The position numbers and the translations under genes are program-made. Under the pieces are notes generated by a model. The model did not search any database. It saw only the letters and a list, made by a program, of their open reading frames with translations, and was not told the origin of the DNA. From a virus: a stretch of DNA of 33,537 nucleotides. Shown one piece after another: positions 23,761 to 30,526 of the stretch. Location: IMG/VR virus record IMGVR_UViG_3300031576_000218, positions 1-33,537 of that record; one strand, given 5' to 3'. The first letter of the stretch is position 1; every line of letters starts with the position of its first letter.

Positions 23761-24546
23761 ATGATTAAACTATCTGTACAGGGCGGGCAATACCCAGAAG
23801 CGGGATATATGGTCGGATATAAAGATGGGCTCTATCCGATGGCGGGATATGAGACGCTTGTCTATGGAGCGATGGGCATCAAGTTGCTGTCGTTGCGTGT
23901 TGCCTTACTGCGCAACGAGATGGAGAAGGGATGGGATGCTGAACTGGCCACAGCGGATAAGTGTCTGGACGCTGTTGGGCAAGAGGAGAGACATCGGACT
24001 CTCGTGGCATGGCAATCCGCTTCTAGGACTAGGAGCGGGTTTGTTGACGCATATAGAGAAGTCTTGCGCGTGTTCTATACTAGACGGCGGGAGCTTCGTG
24101 CACTCGCAATCAGCGCGTCGCTACGAGGCGCGATGAGAGAACACTTTACGGAAGATGAAAAGTATGTCATGGCTTTGGTGGTCTTTAAGGCCCATGTTCG
24201 TGAGCTTAGTGCGAGAATAGAGACGGCGGAAGAGACGGTGCGTGTTGTTAAGATGCTCGCGCTCTCGGATATAGAAGCCTTTTCTGCCTCTAGTGGTAGG
24301 TACTCTGAGCTGCTGAACTCATTAAGCGAGAAAGAGTTGCAAGCGTCGCGGAATCTCCCGCTCAAAGAGACTGAGATCGGGAGGAGTAGGCTTGAGTTAG
24401 TTGAGAATCGTGCCGCTAGACTTTGGAGTTCAGGTGTTTTTGAGCGCGATATGAGGGCTTTAGAGTATCTGCGCAATGACCTGAAGGACACCAATCTTAG
24501 GATTGAGGAATTACTAAGGGCTAAGACGCCATTAAGTAGCTCATAA
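23761..24546 (+). CDS. Unrecognised early protein, predominantly helical
   Basis: 261 residues; the ATG at 23761 follows AGGAGG by five bases. The N-terminus has a short glycine/tyrosine-rich duplication (GGQYPEAGYMVGYKDGLYPM, AGYETLVYG); the rest is charged and helical with several heptad-like stretches (SARIETAEETVRVVKMLALS, LEYLRNDLKDTNLRIEELL). No catalytic, zinc or membrane motif is seen. The position in the early operon next to a coiled-coil protein suggests a shared complex, but the function is unknown. Confidence 0.7.
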   Translation: MIKLSVQGGQYPEAGYMVGYKDGLYPMAGYETLVYGAMGIKLLSLRVALLRNEMEKGWDAELATADKCLDAVGQEERHRTLVAWQSASRTRSGFVDAYREVLRVFYTRRRELRALAISASLRGAMREHFTEDEKYVMALVVFKAHVRELSARIETAEETVRVVKMLALSDIEAFSASSGRYSELLNSLSEKELQASRNLPLKETEIGRSRLELVENRAARLWSSGVFERDMRALEYLRNDLKDTNLRIEELLRAKTPLSSS

Positions 24547-24576
24547 ATAACCTGGAAACTCGCTAACGGGCGTCAC

Positions 24577-24666
24577 ATGGAAGTTGAAGATTTAGATATG
24601 ATCCCAAGGGAACACATCCTAGAGATGCTAAGGATGCCGTCTGGTACTCTTGCGGCGACGTGTTGA
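24577..24666 (+). pseudogene. Possible frameshifted small ORF before the DUF262 gene
   Basis: A 29-residue frame starts MEVEDLDMIPREHILEMLRM and ends in TGA at 24664. The neighbouring frame continues from 24650 as RRRVDELILANREMLADTHL, which joins naturally to the first peptide (LRMPSGTL then RRRVDELILA). A one-base shift between 24640 and 24652 could have broken one small gene of about 50 residues. Weak ribosome site; low confidence. Confidence 0.35.
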
Positions 24667-24730
24667 TGAACTTATCCTAGCCAACCGAGAGATGTTGGCG
24701 GATACTCACTTACTGACGGGGGGAGTAGAA

Positions 24731-25255
24731 ATGGAAATGGAAATGGAAATGAATAATCCGATCTCCGAAGAGATCGAGGGCGTGAACTGGGGAGATTCCC
24801 CCATTAACACTCTGTTCATTCGCTACAATATGCTCGCCGTCCGCGACGTCGTGAAGCGCATCGATCGAGGTTTCGTCATCACGAACCCCGACTTCAAGCG
24901 GACGTTCCTCTGGGACGACGCCAAGCAGAGCAAGCTCATCGAGTCGGTGCTGATGGGCATCCCCTTGCCTGCGTTCTATCTAGCCGAGAATGCCTCGTGC
25001 CAACTGAGCGTGCTGGATGGTCTGCAACGATTTTTGGCCCTTGCTCGCTACATCAAAAACGATCTCCGCCTGAATCTCCCGAACCAGCAGTATTTTCATA
25101 ATAAGAAGTTCGATGACCTATCCCCGCAGTTCCAGAACCGCATCGAGGACTGCATCCTCGTTCTTTATATTATTGATGCCAATGTCCCCAAACGCTACTA
25201 CCTAGACATTTTCGAGCGTGTTAATAGGTGCCATAATCTGGGCGGAAAGCGATGA
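24731..25255 (+). CDS. DUF262 (GmrSD/ParB-like nuclease N-terminal) protein, truncated
   Basis: 174 residues from the ATG at 24731 (GGGGGAG five bases upstream). Matches the DUF262 core: NPDFKRTFLWDDAKQSKLIE, SVLMGIPLPAFYLAE, LDGLQRFLALARYIKN (canonical DGQQR, here DGLQR at 96-100) and IFERVNR. DUF262 proteins are NTPase/nuclease modules in type IV restriction and anti-phage systems. The frame stops 9 residues after FERVNR, where the family normally continues with a helical region and often a DUF1524 HNH domain, so the nuclease half is missing. Codons strongly favour G/C at the third position, unlike the flanking genes, which points to recent transfer. The ATGGAA triplet of repeats at the 5' end (24731-24748) is itself slippage-prone. 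It may act as a decoy or immunity protein, or be decaying. Confidence 0.75.
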   Translation: MEMEMEMNNPISEEIEGVNWGDSPINTLFIRYNMLAVRDVVKRIDRGFVITNPDFKRTFLWDDAKQSKLIESVLMGIPLPAFYLAENASCQLSVLDGLQRFLALARYIKNDLRLNLPNQQYFHNKKFDDLSPQFQNRIEDCILVLYIIDANVPKRYYLDIFERVNRCHNLGGKR

Positions 25256-25317
25256 ATAGTGAACTAATCGTGGTTATTCTTCTACTCGTTTATGTATGCT
25301 GTGAGGAGGAGTGGTGA
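25252..25317 (+). CDS. 21-residue hydrophobic mini-ORF
   Basis: Encodes MNSELIVVILLLVYVCCEEE then W, one predicted membrane helix with an acidic tail. It overlaps the end of the DUF262 gene by 4 bp (ATGA), so it could be translated by coupling. It is similar to the N-terminus of the following gene. Small and uncertain. Confidence 0.4.
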   Translation: MNSELIVVILLLVYVCCEEEW

Positions 25318-25318
25318 A

Positions 25319-25516
25319 ATGACGAGCGATAACTTCATAGTGGCGCTTATTCTTCTAATCGCTTATTTCTGCTGGCGTGAGTATCGTGAGTTGACCGCTC
25401 TGTGGGACAGTCACATTCTCGAACCGCTCCAGCCATACGAGCTGCTGTTCCGCTCCTCCACCGCCAATTGTTCTGCCGCACAACATAGAATGGGGCAAAA
25501 ATTCGTGCACCAATAG
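25319..25516 (+). CDS. Small membrane protein
   Basis: 65 residues from the ATG at 25319 with GAGGAGGAG about ten bases upstream. The N-terminal segment NFIVALILLIAYFCW is one membrane helix, followed by a basic, polar cytoplasmic tail (REYRELTALWDSHILEPLQP). No family recognised. Its first 23 residues resemble the mini-ORF just upstream, suggesting a local tandem duplication. It could be an early membrane-directed factor such as a superinfection or host-takeover peptide. Confidence 0.55.
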   Translation: MTSDNFIVALILLIAYFCWREYRELTALWDSHILEPLQPYELLFRSSTANCSAAQHRMGQKFVHQ

Positions 25517-25517
25517 G

Positions 25518-25685
25518 TAGGCAATAATTGCCTAGCCTTTGCCTAGCCTTTGCCTAGCCTTTGCCTACCCACCCTACCGGTAGTGTGTGTGGGCAATGTG
25601 GAGGGCCTATATGTAGGGGGTGGCGTGGCGGCCTACGGCGTGCATTACTTGGGGGGTGTGTAGCGGGGCCATTGTGGAGGATATT
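25518..25685. promoter_or_regulatory. Repeat-rich leader before the modification cassette
   Basis: No gene. It holds TAGGCAA/TTGCCTA around TAA (25518-25534), three tandem TTGCCTAGCCT units (25528-25560, period 11) with a diverged fourth, and CTACCGGTAG (25572-25581). Before the ATG comes TGTGTAGCGGGGC, nearly identical to TGCGTAGCGGGGC in the leader at 22253-22265, suggesting common regulation of the two operon starts. Confidence 0.5.
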
Positions 25686-26534
25686 ATGAAGGACTACTTG
25701 CTATATGTACCAAGTCGTGGACGGCCCTACGGGGATACGGTCAAGTGTCTGAGTGCAGGGGGCTTAACTGCCAGAATGCGCCTAGTTATACGGGAGGAAG
25801 AGGTGCCTCTTTATGCAGAACCATCTACGAGAGTAGACGGCGGGTTCTATACTCCTCACGGCGTTAGGATTCTAACCACGTCGGCGCAGACTATCACGCA
25901 GACAAGACAGTGGATTGTTGATCAACACGACACGTCCCTCTACGGAGCATTCATTTGTATGTTAGACGACGATTTGAAGTTTTATCGGCGCAGCGCCGTT
26001 GATCCTTCAAAGTTTCTAGCACTAGACTCAAGTACGGAGCATGCTGAGATGTTCGACGCATTGCATGATGCTTGGAACTTTGACAAATATGCGCACGTCG
26101 GTATCCTTCCTAGGGAAGGGGCGCATATCCTCACAGAAAACGCGGAGTGTATACGCAATATGAGATTGTTGTGTTATGACGTAGAGGTTCTGAGAGAGAA
26201 GGCAATACTGTTCAGAACAAGTGGGCGAGAAGACTTCGATGTTCAGTTGCAATTGATAAAGGCCGGTTATAAAAACTTGGCGTTGTATAGATGGTGTCAC
26301 AATCAAAAAGGGAGTGGGTTGGTTGGAGGAGTTAGCGACTATCTGACATTATCAGATCGTAGTAGTATGTGTCAGGAACTAAAGGATTTCCATCCTGATT
26401 TGGTGGAAATCGTTGAAAAGCATACGAAAACGGCGTGGGGCGGGCAGTCAAGACTAGATGTTAGGATTGCTTGGAAAAAGGCATATACTCTTTATGGGAG
26501 GAGAAATCATGTTTCGCCCGATGTTAGCGGCTAG
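25686..26534 (+). CDS. GT-A glycosyltransferase of the TET/JBP-associated type (TAGT-like)
   Basis: 282 residues from the ATG at 25686 (GGAGG five bases upstream). Opening YVPSRGRP (7-14), then a run of acidic residues VIREEEVPLY, CMLDDDLKFY (DDD at 94-96, the nucleotide-sugar metal site) and GREDFDVQLQLIKAGYKN (RED at 181-183), which follow the order seen in TAGT-type glycosyltransferases predicted to sugar-modify hydroxymethylated bases in DNA. It begins the operon that also contains a hydroxymethylase-type thymidylate synthase homologue and a 5-hmdU-kinase-related protein, so the likely acceptor is 5-hydroxymethyluracil in phage DNA. The sugar donor cannot be told. It overlaps the ligase gene by 26 bp. 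Confidence 0.78.
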   Translation: MKDYLLYVPSRGRPYGDTVKCLSAGGLTARMRLVIREEEVPLYAEPSTRVDGGFYTPHGVRILTTSAQTITQTRQWIVDQHDTSLYGAFICMLDDDLKFYRRSAVDPSKFLALDSSTEHAEMFDALHDAWNFDKYAHVGILPREGAHILTENAECIRNMRLLCYDVEVLREKAILFRTSGREDFDVQLQLIKAGYKNLALYRWCHNQKGSGLVGGVSDYLTLSDRSSMCQELKDFHPDLVEIVEKHTKTAWGGQSRLDVRIAWKKAYTLYGRRNHVSPDVSG

Positions 26535-27402
26535 AACAGAAGGAAAGGGGTTGTACTATCCTCTCCTACTATCTCCAAAGTTGGACGGTATCCGAGCACT
26601 GGTAGTAGACGGTGTCGTTAGGAGCCGTTCTATGAAGCCTATCCCCAATCAATATATCCAAGAAAAATACGGTAAGGCTGAGTTGAATGGGGCAGACGGA
26701 GAGTTGATTCTAGGAGATCCTACCGACCCTTTCTGTTTTAGAAAGACGACATCGGCCGTCATGTCTAATACCTATAACTTATGCTCAGAGGTTTGTTATT
26801 ACATCTTTGACAAAACCGATTCAGACAATCCGTACTACATGAGGCAAAAGGAACTAGAGGCTTATACCCTCCCCGTTAGTCCTTTTATCACTCAGGTCAT
26901 ACAATCGTATGTCGGCAGTGATTCGGAGCTTTTCTCACTAGAAGAATCCCTAGTTTCTGCGGGATACGAAGGGGTGATGCTGCGAGACTCTAATACCTAC
27001 TATAAGAACGGGCGCAGCACTCACAACGAGGCCTGTCTTCTAAAGTTGAAGCGATTTAACGATAGTGAAGCCATTGTGTGCGGTTTTGAGGAGTGTAATC
27101 GTAATTCTAACGCTCCTATCGACAACGAACTCGGCTATGTCTCGCGGACTTCTCACTCAGCGGGCATGGTCGGCAAGAATACTCTTGGAGCACTGCTGGT
27201 TAGAGATTGCGCAACAGGAGTGGAGTTCAGTATTGGTTCTGGGTTCACAGCAGGTGAACGTTATGTAATATGGAATGATCAACCATTTCACTTGGGGAAG
27301 ATCGTAAAGTATAAGTTCTTCCCAAAAGGGTCAAAGGACAAGCCAAGATTCCCAATATTTTTGGGGTTTAGATCCATCATAGACTTAGCACTCACGCCAT
27401 AA
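26509..27402 (+). CDS. ATP-dependent DNA ligase
   Basis: 297 residues, a minimal ligase with nucleotidyltransferase and OB domains only. Motif I SPKLDGIRA with the adenylated Lys24, motif Ia RSRSMKPIPNQ, motif III ADGELIL (62-68), motif IV EGVMLRD (154-160) and motif V LLKLKRF (177-183). The C-terminal part, from about 200, is the OB fold. It seals nicks at Okazaki fragments. The ATG at 26509 has GGGAGGAG five bases upstream; the start at 26458 would be inside the glycosyltransferase gene with no site. Confidence 0.9.
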   Translation: MFRPMLAARTEGKGLYYPLLLSPKLDGIRALVVDGVVRSRSMKPIPNQYIQEKYGKAELNGADGELILGDPTDPFCFRKTTSAVMSNTYNLCSEVCYYIFDKTDSDNPYYMRQKELEAYTLPVSPFITQVIQSYVGSDSELFSLEESLVSAGYEGVMLRDSNTYYKNGRSTHNEACLLKLKRFNDSEAIVCGFEECNRNSNAPIDNELGYVSRTSHSAGMVGKNTLGALLVRDCATGVEFSIGSGFTAGERYVIWNDQPFHLGKIVKYKFFPKGSKDKPRFPIFLGFRSIIDLALTP

Positions 27403-27411
27403 GGAGAGAAT

Positions 27412-28392
27412 ATGCGCGTAATCAATGTTTCCGACTGCAACGCCGCTTTGAAAATAGGGCTGGCCTATTTATTGAATCGCGGCGTAGTTGAGAATTCTAG
27501 GAATGGGGAGGTGTTGGTTGCTCCAGAGCCTGTTACAACGGTCTATTCAAAGCCTAATAGGCGTGTCCTGAACTCGCCTATTAGAAACGCCAATCCATTC
27601 TTCCATGTAATGGAATCCTTGTGGATGCTTGCAGGACGGCAGGATGTTGCATGGCCAGCAAAGTTCGTAAAAAATATGGTGAACTATAGCGATGACGGCG
27701 TCACTCTATCAGGAGCATACGGAAATAGATGGAGGCAACATTTTGGCGTTGATCAACTGGCGTGGGTGGTAGACACTCTTTGCAAAGATCCAACAACGAG
27801 GAGGTGTGTCGTGAGTATGTGGGACGTGTCTAAGGATACAGAGGCCTCTGATAGAGAGGGCAAAGATATTCCCTGTAATACTCACGTCTACTTTTCTGTC
27901 CATGCGAACCTTCTTCGTATGACAGTGTGCTGTAGGTCTAATGACGTACTTTGGGGAGCGTATGGGTCAAACTATGTACACTTCACCTTTCTTATGGAGT
28001 ATATCGCCAATCAATTAGGCATAGGACTGGGGCAATATTCTCAGATCAGTAACAATTATCATGTATATTTGCGACAATATCCGAGAGAAGTCCTTCGTGA
28101 TATAGTGGCTGAACCGTTTGTTCGGTACCCCGATAAGGTGCAATGCCCATTGATATCGTCTTCAGTCACAGACTGGCATCGTGACCTAGAAAACTTTCTC
28201 GACTTTGGAGCTTCTGAACAACAGTACACCGATAGATTCTTCCCTGACGTCGCCAAGCCCATGTATGACGCGTGGACTTTTCAGAACAAAGGCATGCACC
28301 TGGCTAGTCTGTTTCAGTGCGCCGTTATTAAGGACGATGGTTGGCGGAGAGTGTGTACAGAATGGGTTCTGCGTAAAATGAACAAACTTTAA
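27412..28392 (+). CDS. Thymidylate synthase-family enzyme, candidate dUMP hydroxymethylase
   Basis: 326 residues. Catalytic Cys155 in DIPCNTHVYFS, phosphate-binding CCRSNDVLWG (R175 S176), GAYGSN with Asn187 at the base-selective position, and NNYHVYL with the conserved His217/Tyr219. Asparagine here indicates dUMP; deoxycytidylate hydroxymethylases carry aspartate. The spacing in WGAYGSN and the C-terminus, lacking the usual folate-binding tail, differ from ordinary thymidylate synthase and resemble phage members that hydroxymethylate. Context (glycosyltransferase, hmdU-kinase-family protein) supports 5-hydroxymethyl-dUMP formation, but plain thymidylate synthesis is not excluded by sequence alone. 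The start ATG at 27412 has GGAGAG upstream. Confidence 0.85.
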   Translation: MRVINVSDCNAALKIGLAYLLNRGVVENSRNGEVLVAPEPVTTVYSKPNRRVLNSPIRNANPFFHVMESLWMLAGRQDVAWPAKFVKNMVNYSDDGVTLSGAYGNRWRQHFGVDQLAWVVDTLCKDPTTRRCVVSMWDVSKDTEASDREGKDIPCNTHVYFSVHANLLRMTVCCRSNDVLWGAYGSNYVHFTFLMEYIANQLGIGLGQYSQISNNYHVYLRQYPREVLRDIVAEPFVRYPDKVQCPLISSSVTDWHRDLENFLDFGASEQQYTDRFFPDVAKPMYDAWTFQNKGMHLASLFQCAVIKDDGWRRVCTEWVLRKMNKL

Positions 28393-28402
28393 GGAGGTTA
28401 TT

Positions 28403-28552
28403 ATGGACGAAGACGCTATTATAGAAGAGCTCTCTGATCTTGACGAGGGCGACGGGGTTGACGGTAATTGTTCGTGCGGGATACGCGGTTCGCATTCCGA
28501 TAAGACGCATAACAGCATGTTGACAGGGACAGACGATAGTGATTTTCGCTAA
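28403..28552 (+). CDS. 49-residue acidic protein with Cys/His cluster
   Basis: ATG at 28403 has a full AAGGAGG site five bases upstream, so it is very probably expressed. The sequence begins MDEDAIIEELSDLDEGDG (strongly acidic) and then has CSCGIRGSHSDKTH, a C-x-C-x5-H-x4-H set that could bind one metal ion. No family recognised. It lies between thymidylate synthase and HD phosphohydrolase, so a small regulator or DNA mimic of the nucleotide-modification enzymes is possible. Confidence 0.65.
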   Translation: MDEDAIIEELSDLDEGDGVDGNCSCGIRGSHSDKTHNSMLTGTDDSDFR

Positions 28553-28578
28553 CTTACCAAATTGACAAAGGAGTGTTG

Positions 28579-29130
28579 ATGTACACCAAAGACGTCTCAG
28601 ACAGTCTGCCTTCCGTTGAGAGCAGCATGTGGCCGTATCTCCCGTCAGACACTCAACTAGAGATAGTTCGCCGTGGAGCGGCGGTTAAACGATTCCACAC
28701 CATCCCTACCATTCACGAGAATACGGTTGGGCAGCACACCTTTGGATGTCTTGCCTTGTTGCATGTGCTGTATGACGATATAAGTCTGGAGTTAGTTAAA
28801 TATGTCTTGATGCACGATATTTCTGAACAAGTTACGGGAGACATTCCATCTCCTGCTAAAAAGAGAGGGTACGTCACAGTAAATAGCCTCAGTTATCTTT
28901 CCTATCTACTGCCCACAATAGACGAAAGAGACCGTCGCCGAATGAAGCTTGTAGATGTGCTGGACGGGATGCTCTTTTGTATCGAAGAACGGTTACTTGG
29001 AAATCTCAACGTAGTGGAAGTTTTTAATACCTATAAGACCTATGCAGAAGATCTGATTAAAGACGGGTCGTCGTCAGAGAAAGCTGTATGGAAGACTGTA
29101 TTGTGGAAATGGGAGGCTTCTAATGGCTAA
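28579..29130 (+). CDS. HD-domain nucleotide phosphohydrolase (YfbR-like)
   Basis: 183 residues from the ATG at 28579 (AAAGGAG five bases upstream; the GTG at 28573 overlaps that site). HD-domain motifs in order: VGQHT with His53, MHDISEQVTGDIP with His79, Asp80, Glu83 and the TGDIP of the YfbR group, and LVDVLDG with Asp126 or Asp129 completing the metal site. Such enzymes dephosphorylate deoxynucleoside mono- or triphosphates. In a phage replacing thymine they would deplete the normal nucleotide (dTMP or dTTP). Substrate is inferred from context. The gene overlaps the DUF3310 gene by 8 bp. Confidence 0.85.
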   Translation: MYTKDVSDSLPSVESSMWPYLPSDTQLEIVRRGAAVKRFHTIPTIHENTVGQHTFGCLALLHVLYDDISLELVKYVLMHDISEQVTGDIPSPAKKRGYVTVNSLSYLSYLLPTIDERDRRRMKLVDVLDGMLFCIEERLLGNLNVVEVFNTYKTYAEDLIKDGSSSEKAVWKTVLWKWEASNG

Positions 29131-29434
29131 TGCGAATGACCGACAAGTTGGTGGTAATCACTATGGAGCAGAGATACAGCATTGGGACTTTGCACTCTCG
29201 AATAATCTCGGGTATTTTGAGGGACAGATCACTAAATACGTCACACGTTGGAGAAAAAAGGGAGGGATTGCGGATTTGGAAAAGGCTCAGCACTTTCTTC
29301 AGAAACTGATTGAAAGCGAGCGTAGTAGATTAGAGGCTGTAAGAGAGGCTTCTTTGAAGATAGATGAGCAATGCGTCTCTCTAGAAGTAGTAACTCCCCC
29401 TTTTAAAAGAGGTTATTATGACAAGTCCGTATGA
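29123..29434 (+). CDS. DUF3310 protein
   Basis: 103 residues. VGGNHYGAEIQHWDFALSNN, EGQITKYVTRWRKKGGIADL and EKAQHFLQKLIE are the signature of DUF3310, a small protein common near phage nucleotide-metabolism genes and sometimes annotated as nucleotide kinase-like, though no P-loop is present. The function is not established. GGAGG lies six bases before the ATG, inside the end of the HD gene; it overlaps the following gene by 17 bp. Confidence 0.88.
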   Translation: MANANDRQVGGNHYGAEIQHWDFALSNNLGYFEGQITKYVTRWRKKGGIADLEKAQHFLQKLIESERSRLEAVREASLKIDEQCVSLEVVTPPFKRGYYDKSV

Positions 29435-30389
29435 ACGAACCGAAGTTTTTGATGTCTACTGGAGATATGCGGCGGAGAGACAGTCGATCTTCATTAAGCG
29501 CGTAGCAGGAGTACCGTCGCCGTGGACTACAGACCCTATTCTCCAGCAGTATAAGTTCACAAATCCTTACAGGGCTTCTGACAGAACAAGTCAGTATCTA
29601 ATTCGCCACGTCATCTATGGCGAAGGTAGTCAAGCCCCTAGGGAAGTCTTTTTCAGAATCTTATTATTCAAGTTGTTCAACAGTGTGCGAACTTGGGAAA
29701 GGTTTGTAGAGAAGTTCGGAATACCTTCCTGGAGAGAGTACTCCTTCTGTGCCTATGCTGCTGTGTTGCATGGTGTACCCTCTTCCCAGACTATCTACTC
29801 CGGAGCCTATGTTATGCCGGCTCCTAGATTGGGCGAAGGTAGTAAGTATGGAAACCATCTACGATTACTAACGCATATCATGGATGATCGGTGTTGGGAA
29901 AGAGTCGTCCGAGCCAAGACGTTTTCAGACGTCTTTGAAGAATTGTCAAAGTATAAAACATTCGGTCCATTCTTAGCCTACCAGTACGCAATAGACCTGA
30001 ACTACAGCGAGATTATTAACTTTTCTGAAATGGATTTTGTGGTTGCGGGACTTGGAGCGCGTGATGGCATTGCAAAGTGCTTTAAGAATCTTGACAAAAG
30101 AGTGAGTTCTATAGACTTTAGTCAGCATATTAGATACATGGCCTCTGTAGCCGACGAGGAGTTCAGTAGACTAGGCTTAACTTTCGACACATTATGGGGG
30201 CGAAAACTGCACCTTATAGATTATCAGAACATCTTCTGTGAGATTAGTAAGTATTCTCGAGTCTCACATCCTAGTGTGATAGGGCTAAACGGCAATCGCC
30301 ATATCAAGAACCGCTATGGGGTCTCTGCAGAACCGCTTGCGCCGCAGTGGTACCCGCCCAAGTGGGGCATAAATGGCACCCCCACGTAG
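29418..30389 (+). CDS. 5-hmdU DNA kinase helical-domain family protein (alpha-glutamyl/putrescinyl-thymine pyrophosphorylase type)
   Basis: 323 residues. The conserved block at residues 21-67 contains RQSIFIKRVAG, PWTTDPIL (35-42), FTNPYRASDR (47-56) and SQYLIRHVIY, followed later by GSKYGNHLRLL and a GPFLAYQYAIDL segment. I recognise this as the helical domain found in 5-hmdU DNA kinases and in stand-alone predicted alpha-glutamyl/putrescinyl-thymine pyrophosphorylases, enzymes that build thymine hypermodifications through a pyrophosphorylated hmU in DNA. No P-loop kinase domain is fused and none is seen elsewhere in the window, so a partner kinase would have to lie outside. The ATG at 29418 has AGAGG upstream. 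Confidence 0.82.
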   Translation: MTSPYERTEVFDVYWRYAAERQSIFIKRVAGVPSPWTTDPILQQYKFTNPYRASDRTSQYLIRHVIYGEGSQAPREVFFRILLFKLFNSVRTWERFVEKFGIPSWREYSFCAYAAVLHGVPSSQTIYSGAYVMPAPRLGEGSKYGNHLRLLTHIMDDRCWERVVRAKTFSDVFEELSKYKTFGPFLAYQYAIDLNYSEIINFSEMDFVVAGLGARDGIAKCFKNLDKRVSSIDFSQHIRYMASVADEEFSRLGLTFDTLWGRKLHLIDYQNIFCEISKYSRVSHPSVIGLNGNRHIKNRYGVSAEPLAPQWYPPKWGINGTPT

Positions 30390-30484
30390 CAAGGTGGCCG
30401 CCACGCCGCACTATTTGGCGGGGTGTGGTTAGGGTAGCCACCCGTATGCGTAGGGCGTTAAACAGGCAGCACGTTTGTGGAAGA

Positions 30485-30514
30485 TGCCGATAACCCACAA
30501 CGATTATATCGGCA
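30485..30514. promoter_or_regulatory. Inverted repeat just upstream of the replication operon
   Basis: TGCCGATA and TATCGGCA are separated by 14 bases, ending 13 bases before the ATG at 30527, overlapping the 5' leader. It could be an operator or an RNA hairpin that controls access to the ribosome site. No promoter pair was found in the 137-bp gap. Confidence 0.4.
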
Positions 30515-30526
30515 CGAGAGGATAAC

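Noticed and set aside
28579-29130. DatZ-like dATPase and a 2-aminoadenine (Z) genome
   Set aside because: The HD domain and size would allow it, but no PurZ-type adenylosuccinate synthetase is visible and the neighbouring genes all point to thymine modification instead.
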